Shown here piece by piece: positions 1 to 6,140 of a stretch of 7,247 bases of DNA. The position numbers were made by a program, and so were the translations under genes. This DNA is from a bacterium CG2_30_54_10 (GTDB lineage: Bacteria > Muiribacteriota > Ozemobacteria > Ozemobacterales > Ozemobacteraceae): positions 1-7,247 of the forward strand of contig MNYA01000327.1 in assembly GCA_001872985.1 (NCBI GenBank), read 5' to 3'. The notes beneath the pieces are model-generated. The model ran no database searches and was not told the origin of the DNA. It saw only the letters and a list, made by a program, of their open reading frames with translations. How positions within the stretch are numbered: position 1 is the first letter of the stretch; every line of letters begins with the position of its first letter.

Positions 1-284
1 CATTTTTTTCCCATTTCTACAAAGTACCGCGAATTATTGAGCAGATACAATAACTTGAACAAATTCAATAGGTACCCCGGCAATAGGTACTTTTCCACAA
101 GCCTGAAAAGTTCAAGTAATTTCTGTTACAAGACCTTAGTGGCATTCGCGCGTGCCCCCCTTTATTGAGAAGTTACGTGAGAATCAGCTAATGCCCCTTC
201 TTTTTGAGCAGAAACCCTTGTGCGACATTGAAAAAGCGGAGTTGGGTGCGCTTCCGAGTTTTTGGAGAAACTTTGCTTTGGTGG
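1..284. other. Intergenic region downstream of fliA
   Basis: No credible gene lies here; the open frames crossing it have no recognisable protein features. It is AT-rich at the left. It holds a 10-bp direct repeat, caataggtac, at 66-75 and 81-90 (15-bp period). It also has an 8-bp inverted pair, acttgaac at 53-60 and gttcaagt at 110-117, that brackets the direct repeat. A truncated copy of the composite repeat occupies 147-209. I see no convincing intrinsic terminator for the leftward fliA operon between 210 and 284, so transcription may continue into the repeat. Confidence 0.6.
147..209 (+). repeat. Composite intergenic repeat, copy 1 (truncated)
   Basis: From gcgcgtg to agttac (about 148-176) this matches the reverse complement of 7166-7194 with a single mismatch. 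A second shared block, atgccccttctttttgagc (191-209), matches the reverse complement of 7117-7135. Between the two blocks copy 1 is about 17 bp shorter than copy 3. The 5' half of the element (outer block, variable hairpin and left arm of the G-run/C-run hairpin) is missing, since homology starts abruptly near 147. It lies just beyond the end of fliA. No protein is encoded. Confidence 0.75.
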
Positions 285-1124
285 TCAGTCCCCCACCAGG
301 GAGTCACGCAACCGTGCCAGCCGGCCTCTCAAGCGAAGAATCGCCTTGGTATGAAGTTGCGATACCCGAGAGTCGGAAACGCCCAGAATCTTTCCGATTT
401 CCTTGGATGTCAAATCTTCGTAGTAGTACAAGGTGATCACCATCCGCTCGCGTTCAGAGAGTTTTGCGATAGCGTCCGCGAGTATTGTTTTCGCCTCGGC
501 TTCTTCGACCTTGCTCTGGGGATTATCGCTTTTCTGGTTCTCTACGAAATCGAAGCGCGAGGAACCTTCCTCGTCATCATAGAAAATTTCATCCAGCGAA
601 AGCAGGAGAGATTTCTTGGTCTCATCGAAAAGTTTGTGGAGCTCGGAGATATCAATTTTCAGGAAATCGGCGATCTCGTCATCGGTGGCATCCCGGCCAA
701 GCTTGCCTTCAAGTTTCGCGTAGGCCTTCTCGAGCTTTCTGGCTTTCTGCCTGATGGAGCGAGGCGTCCAATCGAGCACTCTCAATTCGTCGAAAATTGC
801 GCCTCTGATGCGGGTTTTGGCGTAGGTCTTGAACTTAACCTTGCGCTCGGTGTCGTATTTGTCGATTGCGTCTATCAGACCGAGAATCCCGTAGGAGACG
901 AGGTCATCGAACTCGACGTTGCTCGGAAGATTGACGGCAATTCTTCCAGCCACATACTTGACGAAGGAGGCATACTTCATGATCAGCGAATCTTTAATGC
1001 GCTGATCGTGGGACTCCCTGTACTGGCGCCAGAGTTTCTGATCCTCTTCTTCTTGGGCCCGGGCTGCGGCTTTCTTGGCATCCGCCGCTTCTTTCTCTTT
1101 TAAAGACATTGCTTCCTGATCCAC
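285..1124 (-). CDS. fliA: Flagellar RNA polymerase sigma factor, FliA/WhiG family (sigma-28/SigD)
   Basis: An alternative sigma factor that directs RNA polymerase to late flagellar and chemotaxis promoters. The 279-residue product has region 2 at about 45-118 (core binding and -10 recognition, with LGLIDAIDKYD and TYAKTRIRGAIFDELR). The FliA/WhiG hallmark DWTPRSIR is at 118-125, region 3 follows to about 190, and region 4 is at 220-270 with the helix-turn-helix SKEIGKILGVSDSRVSQL. The start is GTG at 1122-1124, chosen because GGAGG lies six bases upstream; an in-frame ATG five codons later (1107-1109) lacks such a site. Residues 6-30 are a Lys/Glu/Ala-rich, probably helical extension before region 2. 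It is the last gene of a cheC-cheD-membrane protein-fliA operon, so the sigma factor is co-expressed with the adaptation proteins. No anti-sigma FlgM gene is in the window. Confidence 0.93.
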   Translation of the reverse strand: MDQEAMSLKEKEAADAKKAAARAQEEEDQKLWRQYRESHDQRIKDSLIMKYASFVKYVAGRIAVNLPSNVEFDDLVSYGILGLIDAIDKYDTERKVKFKTYAKTRIRGAIFDELRVLDWTPRSIRQKARKLEKAYAKLEGKLGRDATDDEIADFLKIDISELHKLFDETKKSLLLSLDEIFYDDEEGSSRFDFVENQKSDNPQSKVEEAEAKTILADAIAKLSERERMVITLYYYEDLTSKEIGKILGVSDSRVSQLHTKAILRLRGRLARLRDSLVGD

Positions 1125-1130
1125 TTATTT

Positions 1131-1135
1131 CCTCC
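1131..1135 (-). promoter_or_regulatory. Shine-Dalgarno site of fliA, decides a GTG start
   Basis: The minus strand reads GGAGG, then aaataa, then GTG. A perfect core with six-base spacing favours GTG at 1122-1124 over the ATG at 1107-1109. Confidence 0.8.
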
Positions 1136-1143
1136 GAGGTTTC

Positions 1144-1554
1144 CTATAACACTGCCTTGGAACTGCCCGATGATGCAGAATTGGATTTTTCTACCGTCAC
1201 CCTTGAAAGAACCACAGGTTTCAAATCTGCCGCTGAAACACCGTTTGCAGGCCGAGGCGGCCACTTCTTGGATGGCTGGTCAAGAAGGTCACCCAATTCT
1301 TCCGCTATATGCGGATCTTCGATCTCGAGTTCCTTTTTTAGTTTGTCTTCTTCCTTGCCTTTGATGTAAGGCATCAATACTATTTCAAGAAAACTCCCAA
1401 TTCCGACGCCCAGCAGGCCGAAAAGGAAAAAGGCTACGAAAATACGATAAAGAAGAGTCTGAAAGGTCACACGCACAACAAGGGAAAGAAGGAAAACCAC
1501 GCCCGTTACGGTGACCGAAAGAAACAGGCCGATCATCAGAGACAGACGGGTCAT
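1144..1554 (-). CDS. Small two-helix membrane protein in the chemotaxis/fliA operon, function unknown
   Basis: I do not recognise this 136-residue protein. Two strongly hydrophobic stretches, about residues 6-29 and 35-63, are likely transmembrane helices joined by a very short turn containing Arg. The remainder (about 65-136) is soluble and charged, with a Lys/Glu helix (KGKEEDKLKKELEIEDPHIAEEL) followed by a Pro-rich, then Ser-rich, probably disordered tail. The ATG at 1552-1554 starts one base after the cheD stop, with an AAGGAA-type ribosome site inside the cheD end, so translation is probably coupled. The gene stops 19 bases before the fliA GTG. In B. subtilis a membrane-anchored motility protein (SwrB/YlxL) lies next to sigD, but here the gene precedes the sigma gene, has two helices and shows no clear sequence likeness, so this is a positional analogy only. 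A role in flagellar assembly or sigma control is inference. Confidence 0.75.
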   Translation of the reverse strand: MTRLSLMIGLFLSVTVTGVVFLLSLVVRVTFQTLLYRIFVAFFLFGLLGVGIGSFLEIVLMPYIKGKEEDKLKKELEIEDPHIAEELGDLLDQPSKKWPPRPANGVSAADLKPVVLSRVTVEKSNSASSGSSKAVL

Positions 1555-1555
1555 C

Positions 1556-2041
1556 TCATATTTCCTTTGAGGATTCGCCTAAGACCGTCAGGGAAATCCG
1601 CCCTGAGTCCAGCCGAAACACCATGGAACGCCCGATTGTTCCACCGGTTTCGGTGGCCATTACAGGAATTCCAAGTTTCTTGACGGCGGTCAAGGCTGCT
1701 TCCGAATTTTTTTTGCCGATGTTAAGGGAAAAATCTTCGGTCGGCGGGAACATCTCGGCGCCACCCACCATCTTTGCCCAGAGGTTTCCCTTGAATACCC
1801 CGGCGTGACTCAATGTCTGGAAAAGGAGAGGGATAGCGGTGTCAGCGAACTTTTTCGGGTTAAGCCGGTCAGGAGCGACACCCGTTGAATCAGGGAGAAT
1901 CACGTGCGCCAACCCACCAATGGAGCTCTTCGGATCGTACATCGCCACGATAACACACGAACCAACGCCATAGGCGGCCAGGGCATCTGGAGCTTTGGCA
2001 ATGCGAATCTCCGCCATTCCAACCGGATAAACTTCGGGCAT
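1556..2041 (-). CDS. cheD: Chemoreceptor glutamine deamidase CheD
   Basis: CheD converts specific Gln residues of methyl-accepting chemotaxis proteins to Glu and binds CheC, stimulating its CheY-P phosphatase activity. The 161-residue product is of normal family length. It has the signature GVGSCV with the nucleophile Cys29, and GGLAHVILPD with the catalytic His46. Further conserved segments are KKFADTAIPLL, MVGGAEMF, LNIGKKN and ETGGTIGRSM. The residue six before the Cys is Ala23 (codon gcc), where B. subtilis and Thermotoga maritima CheD have Thr (Thr21 of the T. maritima Cys27-His44-Thr21 site), so activity may be altered. The ATG at 2039-2041 is three bases after the cheC stop, with GGAG about 12 bases upstream. 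The partner CheC is encoded directly upstream, as in B. subtilis. Confidence 0.95.
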   Translation of the reverse strand: MPEVYPVGMAEIRIAKAPDALAAYGVGSCVIVAMYDPKSSIGGLAHVILPDSTGVAPDRLNPKKFADTAIPLLFQTLSHAGVFKGNLWAKMVGGAEMFPPTEDFSLNIGKKNSEAALTAVKKLGIPVMATETGGTIGRSMVFRLDSGRISLTVLGESSKEI

Positions 2042-2044
2042 CAG

Positions 2045-2662
2045 CTATTTGACTCCGAGGATTTCGAGTAACCGATCGAGCGATTTGGGGTCCGGAAGGA
2101 GGAAGATGTGTATCCGCAGGTTTTCCTGGCTTTCGATGAATGAGGTCTCGATCATCAAAACGTAGTCGCTGACAGCGGCATTGTCGGAAATTACCGAGTC
2201 GAGCAGCGCGCCCGCCATGTCAATGGCCATGGATGGCAGTGAGTTGAGCATCGGAACGCGGGTCAATACGGAAAGGGCATTGAGAAAGGCTCCCGCAAGG
2301 ATGTTCCCGATTTCACGCATGCAGGATGTTTCCATTTCGCTGAACTTGCCTGGTGTGCTGCTCTCGAAGCCGGGCATCAATGCTTTCAGCAGTTTGACCG
2401 CCGTGGTGGTTGGAAGCAAAAGGATGAACCGGCCCGAGAGCTTCCCCATGACTTTCAGGAAAATTCCCATAACCTGCTGTTCCGGGCCGCCAATTAGCCT
2501 GGAAATTTCATTCAGGGGTAAAATCTTTGCTGACGGTACATCCATGTCGATCTTACGATTCAAAAACTGGGCGAGGGCCGTCGCGGCGTTCCCAGAGCCA
2601 ATATTGCCCATCTCCCGCAACGCATCGAGTTGTTCTTTGGTCAGTTTCAGAACATCATCCAT
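2045..2662 (-). CDS. cheC: CheY-P phosphatase CheC
   Basis: CheC dephosphorylates CheY-P and acts with CheD in chemotactic adaptation. The 205-residue product has the family's two pseudosymmetric halves, each with an intact active-site signature (D/S)-x3-E-x2-N-x22-P. These are Asp13, Glu17, Asn20, Pro43 in the first and Ser113, Glu117, Asn120, Pro143 in the second. It lacks the N-terminal CheY-binding peptide and C-terminal SpoA domain of FliY, so it is CheC rather than FliY; CheX usually keeps only one site. The start ATG at 2660-2662 has a GAGGT ribosome site eight bases upstream. It is the first gene of the operon, about 26 bases downstream of the inferred transcription start from a sigma-70 promoter. 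Confidence 0.95.
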   Translation of the reverse strand: MDDVLKLTKEQLDALREMGNIGSGNAATALAQFLNRKIDMDVPSAKILPLNEISRLIGGPEQQVMGIFLKVMGKLSGRFILLLPTTTAVKLLKALMPGFESSTPGKFSEMETSCMREIGNILAGAFLNALSVLTRVPMLNSLPSMAIDMAGALLDSVISDNAAVSDYVLMIETSFIESQENLRIHIFLLPDPKSLDRLLEILGVK

Positions 2663-2694
2663 GGCTTTCTACCTCAGGGTTTGCTAGTCCGGAC

Positions 2695-2723
2695 ATTATA
2701 ATCAAGAGAAAAGGGATTTGCAA
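2695..2723 (-). promoter_or_regulatory. Sigma-70-type promoter of the cheC-cheD-fliA operon
   Basis: On the minus strand TTGCAA (2718-2723) and TATAAT (2695-2700) are separated by 17 bases. The start of transcription should fall near 2688, giving a short leader of about 26 bases that contains the cheC ribosome site. This is a housekeeping-type promoter; I see no sigma-28 consensus here. Confidence 0.8.
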
Positions 2724-2779
2724 TAGAGCCTTTCTCTGTTGAGAATCGACTACGGCATGAATTATATTAAAAAGAGTAA

Positions 2780-2803
2780 GGATTTGGGAGTAGGGATTTG
2801 GGA
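2780..2803. repeat. Short tandem repeat, two units
   Basis: The 10-mer ggatttggga occurs at 2780-2789 and again at 2794-2803, a 14-base period with a related spacer. It lies upstream of the cheC promoter. It may be chance or slippage-derived. Confidence 0.5.
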
Positions 2804-2895
2804 AAAGCCTGCTTCCAGCGGAAATTGAACCCATAAATCACAAAATTTAGATGCGTTTTTGTAGAACTGGATTTTGCAGTTGGAAGTTCGAAACT

Positions 2896-2919
2896 GTCAT
2901 TGCGAGTGGGGCCAATGAC
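2896..2919. repeat. REP-like palindrome, degenerate copy (GTCATTGCGAG type)
   Basis: The arms gtcattg (2896-2902) and caatgac (2913-2919) surround cgagtggggc. The start gtcattgcgag equals that of the better-preserved element at 7025-7054. Elements of this type are scattered through many bacterial genomes, usually between genes. Confidence 0.7.
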
Positions 2920-2979
2920 CCGCAAGTTCACCCGGATCAGTTTCCTGGTGTCGCCTCCTTACCCGTGTAGTTTTACAGG

Positions 2980-3609
2980 TTATCGGCTTCTGGGCTGAAC
3001 TGGTTTCGGGGTGGGTGGGAATTCCGGCTCGGGTTGGGAATAATCCCGGCCGTTGAAACGACTCATGGCCCTGGGGCCCATCCCGAGCAGAAGCATCGTT
3101 ACCAGGTCGGGAAGATCCTTCAACGCTGAATCCAAAATACCCCGTTCGAGAGCCGGCATTGGCCCAAGGACATGAGAGATCAGATCGCAACCGGCTTCTC
3201 CGGATTCGGGTCTTCCTACCCCGATACGCAATCGCCAGAAATTTTTCCCGATATAACCTATGATGGATCTCAAGCCATTGTGGCCACCCTCGCTGCCGGA
3301 CGGCCTCAGGCGCAGCTTTCCCACCGGAATGTTGATGTCGTCGGCAATTACTATCAGATCGCCGATAAGCATCTGCTCATGGGTCAGGAACCGCGCAACG
3401 GCTTCCCCGGAAAGGTTCATGTAGGTCATCGGTTTGAGAAGAAAGTGGGATCCCCCCTTGAAGGTAAAGCTCGCAGCTTTTGCTTTGAATGGGCTCAAAT
3501 CGAATTGCGTCTTGAACCGCTTCGCAAGAGCTTCCAGAGCCCAGAAACCAACATTGTGCCGGGTATTCTCGTATTCCGGCCCTGGGTTTCCCAGTCCTGC
3601 TATGATCAT
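2980..3609 (-). CDS. pth: Peptidyl-tRNA hydrolase (Pth)
   Basis: Pth cleaves the ester bond of peptidyl-tRNAs that drop off ribosomes, freeing tRNA for reuse in the cytoplasm. Counting from the ATG at 3607-3609, the 209-residue product begins MIIAGLGNPGPEYENTRHNVGF. It has Asn8 and the catalytic His18, then KPMTYMNLSG (59-68), Asp90 in IADDINIPVG, and GSEGGHNGLRSI with Asn111. All the active-site residues corresponding to E. coli Asn10, His20, Asp93 and Asn114 are present. The frame can be extended to a TTG at 3652-3654, but that TTG belongs to the -35 box of an excellent promoter and the extension adds 15 residues before the normal family N-terminus, so I reject it. The leader would be only about 10 bases, without a Shine-Dalgarno site. 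The C-terminal 18 residues are a Pro-rich tail beyond the fold. Confidence 0.95.
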   Translation of the reverse strand: MIIAGLGNPGPEYENTRHNVGFWALEALAKRFKTQFDLSPFKAKAASFTFKGGSHFLLKPMTYMNLSGEAVARFLTHEQMLIGDLIVIADDINIPVGKLRLRPSGSEGGHNGLRSIIGYIGKNFWRLRIGVGRPESGEAGCDLISHVLGPMPALERGILDSALKDLPDLVTMLLLGMGPRAMSRFNGRDYSQPEPEFPPTPKPVQPRSR

Positions 3610-3625
3610 GATGTTTACGGAGGGG

Positions 3626-3654
3626 ATTGTAGGAAAACCGGGGAAAATTGTCAA
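3626..3654 (-). promoter_or_regulatory. Sigma-70 promoter of pth
   Basis: On the minus strand TTGACA (3649-3654) and TACAAT (3626-3631) are 17 bases apart. Transcription should begin near 3619, only about 10 bases before the pth ATG. Confidence 0.82.
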
Positions 3655-3831
3655 CGTGGTTCCCTAGGCAGGTATAACCCGGAAAGCAGAGGCTCAGTGG
3701 TGAAGAGTCAAGTTCCAGAAGCCTTGGGTCAAATGCAAGAAGTCAGTGTTAGCACCCTGCTAATTTGCGGCAAATGTATCAACCCAAATACGTTTCGCGG
3801 GAAGTATGAAGGTGAACCGAAGGGGGCAATG

Positions 3832-3928
3832 CGCCCGACCGCAGGGGATGAGCAGGGACGGGTTTTAAACCCGCCCCTGCTTCTCGAGGCGAAGCGGGGC
3901 GCGTGCCACCCACTTATTGAGAAGTTAC
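3832..3928 (+). repeat. Composite intergenic repeat, copy 2
   Basis: It begins cgcccgaccgcaggggatga and ends ttattgagaagttac, both matching copy 3 (reverse strand, 7166-7247). The middle also matches, with ttctcgaggcgaag at about 3881-3894 against ttcgcgaggcgaag. The left arm of the copy 3 hairpin is replaced by a different self-complementary segment at 3852-3880. The G-run/C-run hairpin is degenerate here (gcggggcgcgtgccacccac). It ends nine bases before the -35 box of the gpmI promoter. Confidence 0.8.
3852..3880. repeat. GC-rich hairpin nested in repeat copy 2
   Basis: The arms gcagggacgggttt and aaacccgcccctgc are complementary except for one A/C mismatch, with essentially no loop. Palindromes built on GGGCGGGTTT-AAACCCGCCC recur as dispersed repeats in several bacterial groups, so this is probably a REP-like unit lodged inside the composite element. 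Confidence 0.75.
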
Positions 3929-3937
3929 ATCCGCGAA

Positions 3938-3967
3938 TTGACACAGACCACCCACGGTTTGTATAAT
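3938..3967 (+). promoter_or_regulatory. Sigma-70 promoter of gpmI-gmk
   Basis: TTGACA (3938-3943) and TATAAT (3962-3967) are 18 bases apart and both hexamers are perfect. Transcription should start near 3975, giving a leader of about 37 bases before the gpmI ATG. Confidence 0.85.
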
Positions 3968-4011
3968 CCGACCTGTCGTAGACACCTGCTCTTCAGCAAC
4001 CGCTTCTCCAA

Positions 4012-5550
4012 ATGGATACATCGAAAAAAGTCTTGTTACTTGTCCTGTCCGGTTTTGGGCTGTCTGAAACCCAAGTCGGGAATGCCGTCCGGCAGGCGGT
4101 TCCGGAGTTCCTACAGAAACTTTTTCAGGAACGCCCCTTTTCCCGCCTGGAGGCTTCCGGCCTCAACGTAGGGCTTCCACACGGTGAACCCGGCAACTCC
4201 GAAGCCGGTTTCCTGGCGATCGGAGCAGGCAGGATCATCGAACAGGAGCAGACCAGAATTAACAGGTCCATTGAGGATCGTTCCTTTTTCGAGAACGTTT
4301 CTCTTACCGGTTTTATGCAGCAGATCAAAGCCCAAGGGCGGGCTCTGCACCTTTCAGGGCTCCTTTCCGACGGGAACCTCCATTCCAGGACAACCCACCT
4401 TTATGCGCTTCTCGAGATGGCTCGCAATCAAGGGTTGAATAACGTATTCGTCCACGTTTTCACCGATGGCCGGAATTCCGATTCAAGATGTGGGTTGAAT
4501 GTTATAAAAGATCTTCAGGAAGAAATGAAAAAAATCGGGGTAGGCCGCATCGCGACCATCAGCGGTCGATATTATGCCATGGACCGCGACGGCCGATGGG
4601 ATCGCCTCGAGAAAGTCTATCAGGCGATTTCCAGCGGGATGGGAAATCATGCATCCGACCCAATTGATGCGATCGATTCTTCATATAAGGTCAATGTCAC
4701 CGACGAGTTCATTCTTCCCGTTGTCATCACCGAATCTGGTTCCCCGATTGCGACAATTGCCAACGGAGACGGCTTGCTGGCGTTCAATCATCGGAGCGAC
4801 CGCATCCGGCAGTTCATCCGAATGTTTACCGAGCCGGGATTCCCGCATTTCAAAATCAACGAGGTCAGCCCCAGGGTTGCCGGGCTTGTCCCGCTTGCAA
4901 AAAAGTTCCCTTTCCCCGTTGGGTTCGAGCAGGTTCCGGTTGATGGGGTTCTTGGGCAGATCCTTGCAGAATCCGGAATCAAACAGTTCCGCCTTGCCGA
5001 AACGGAAAACTACGCGAACATCACCTATTTTCTGAACGGAAGGCTTGAATCCCCATTCAATGACGAAGAAAGGTTTCTGATCCCGACTTCGAAAGTTGGA
5101 ACCTACGATCTTAAGCCTGAAATGTCAGCATTCGAGATCGGCGACCTCCTCATGGAAAAAATCCAGACCAGCCGTTTCCCATTCGTTCTTGCCAATTTTG
5201 CGAATTGCGATGCCGTCGGCCACACCGGGAACTTGGAAGCCGCGGTAAAGGCTGTCGTATCAGTTGACAGCGTCCTTTCCAAGGTCATCCCCGTTGCTTA
5301 CAACGCTGGTTACGACTGCATGATCTGCTCCGATCACGGCAACGTCGAAAAAATGATCGACCCTGACTCAGGGAAACCCTTTCCGGGTCACACTAGCAAC
5401 CTCGTGCCCTTGAGTCTGCTTTCGCGTAACCCAGCGGAGTTGCGCCCGGAAGGCGGGTTAGCAGACATTGCCCCCACCATCCTGGATCTCTTCGGTCTGG
5501 CGGCGCCAGCTGCTATGACCGGAAAATCACTGTTGACTTCCCGAAAATGA
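4012..5550 (+). CDS. gpmI: 2,3-bisphosphoglycerate-independent phosphoglycerate mutase family protein (GpmI), with altered active site
   Basis: The family interconverts 3- and 2-phosphoglycerate in glycolysis using two Mn ions and a phosphoserine. The 512-residue product has normal length and full-length similarity: a split alkaline-phosphatase-type domain (about 1-75 and 310-512) around the transferase domain (about 76-305). Retained, with Geobacillus stearothermophilus numbering in brackets, are Ser63 (62) in GNSE, His124 (123), Arg154 (153), Arg186 and Arg192 (185, 191), Arg261, Arg264, Asp400 and His404 (403, 407), Asp441 and His442 (444, 445) and His460 (462). Changed are Asp12 to Ser13 (VLSGFGL instead of LDG), Asp154 to Asn155, Lys336 to Asn333 (ETENYAN), and the His of NSEVGH to Phe67. 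The reading frame is intact, so it is expressed but perhaps catalytically altered. An in-frame stop at 3979 excludes a longer start; no Shine-Dalgarno site is visible. It overlaps gmk by ATGA. Confidence 0.88.
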   Translation: MDTSKKVLLLVLSGFGLSETQVGNAVRQAVPEFLQKLFQERPFSRLEASGLNVGLPHGEPGNSEAGFLAIGAGRIIEQEQTRINRSIEDRSFFENVSLTGFMQQIKAQGRALHLSGLLSDGNLHSRTTHLYALLEMARNQGLNNVFVHVFTDGRNSDSRCGLNVIKDLQEEMKKIGVGRIATISGRYYAMDRDGRWDRLEKVYQAISSGMGNHASDPIDAIDSSYKVNVTDEFILPVVITESGSPIATIANGDGLLAFNHRSDRIRQFIRMFTEPGFPHFKINEVSPRVAGLVPLAKKFPFPVGFEQVPVDGVLGQILAESGIKQFRLAETENYANITYFLNGRLESPFNDEERFLIPTSKVGTYDLKPEMSAFEIGDLLMEKIQTSRFPFVLANFANCDAVGHTGNLEAAVKAVVSVDSVLSKVIPVAYNAGYDCMICSDHGNVEKMIDPDSGKPFPGHTSNLVPLSLLSRNPAELRPEGGLADIAPTILDLFGLAAPAAMTGKSLLTSRK

Positions 5551-6140
5551 CAGGAAACAACCAATCCCCCGCACGGGGTTGTCTTTTCGTGGTTTCAGGT
5601 CCATCCGGGGTCGGAAAAACTGTTCTATGCAACAAGATGATCGAGCGTTTCACGCCCATGCTGGTCTATTCGATTTCCGCAACGACCAGGGCTCCGAGAA
5701 GCGGGGAAACAAACGGTCAGGAATATTTTTTCTATTCCGTCGACGAGTTCAAAAATGCCCTCGATAACAATCTCCTGGCCGAATGGGCGATCGTCCATGG
5801 AAATTATTACGGTACTCCCAAACATTTTCTTGAAGGTAATATAAGCCAGGGCAGGCACGTTCTTCTGAACATTGATGTTCAGGGCGGAATGAAAATCCTC
5901 GGCCAGTACCCTGAAGCAATTATGATTTTTCTTCAGCCTCCCTCTTTTTCCGTCCTGGAGGATCGAATCCGGAGACGGAACACCGATAGCGACGAGATCG
6001 TCCGAAAACGCCTGGAAAATGCCCGTTCAGAAATGGCTTTTCTTTCCCGGTATTCTTTCTCGATTGTCAACGATGACCTCGTCAAAGCGGCCCACGAACT
6101 GGAAGACATTTTGCGAAAACACATTCAGAGCGCTTCTTGA
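5547..6140 (+). CDS. gmk: Guanylate kinase
   Basis: Gmk phosphorylates GMP to GDP with ATP in the cytoplasm, feeding GTP and dGTP pools. The 197-residue product has the P-loop GPSGVGKT at residues 18-25. The GMP-binding segment SISATTRAPRSGETNGQEYFF (about 42-62) and EWAIVHGNYYGTPK follow. The central strand LLNIDVQGG, and the lid and adenine region with RIRRRNTDSDEIVRKRLENA, complete the enzyme; all expected catalytic motifs are present. The ATG lies inside ATGA, overlapping the gpmI stop by four bases, which implies translational coupling, since no strong ribosome site precedes it. Its own stop TGA (6138-6140) sits inside the -35 box of the next gene's promoter. Confidence 0.96.
   Translation: MTGNNQSPARGCLFVVSGPSGVGKTVLCNKMIERFTPMLVYSISATTRAPRSGETNGQEYFFYSVDEFKNALDNNLLAEWAIVHGNYYGTPKHFLEGNISQGRHVLLNIDVQGGMKILGQYPEAIMIFLQPPSFSVLEDRIRRRNTDSDEIVRKRLENARSEMAFLSRYSFSIVNDDLVKAAHELEDILRKHIQSAS

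Larger units (their letters stand above)
2663..2979. other. Non-coding gap between cheC and pth
   Basis: About 317 bases without a credible gene. It contains the cheC promoter and a 14-bp-period tandem pair (ggatttggga at 2780-2789 and 2794-2803). It also has a degenerate REP-like palindrome at 2896-2919 and, at 2882-2894, a short near-palindrome around ttcgaa. No T-run follows the palindrome in the pth direction, so a standard intrinsic terminator for pth is not evident. Confidence 0.6.
3610..4011. other. Divergent control region between pth and gpmI
   Basis: About 400 bases with no supported gene; the 71-codon minus-strand frame across 3729-3944 overlaps the repeat and promoter and has no family features. 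It holds the pth promoter, two adjacent short palindromes (ttagca-ccc-tgctaa at 3749-3763 and atttg-cgg-caaat at 3763-3775), composite repeat copy 2 and the gpmI promoter. The palindromes could be operator sites, but they are short and untested. Confidence 0.6.

Noticed and set aside
204..1103. 299-codon plus-strand open frame antisense to fliA
   Set aside because: It lies opposite a clearly identified sigma factor, its product shows no family motif and no ribosome site was seen; a shadow frame.
2181..2687. 168-codon plus-strand frame antisense to cheC
   Set aside because: Complement of a gene with two intact CheC active-site motifs; no independent coding evidence.
3832..3928. CRISPR-like repeat
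   Set aside because: The copies are kilobases apart, in different orientations, without regular spacers or cas genes.
3729..3944. 71-codon minus-strand frame in the pth/gpmI spacer
   Set aside because: It overlaps the composite repeat and the gpmI -35 box, and no recognisable protein features or ribosome site support it.
3172..3966. 264-codon plus-strand frame antisense to pth and across the control region
   Set aside because: It is mostly the complement of pth and crosses two promoters and repeat copy 2; no domain features.
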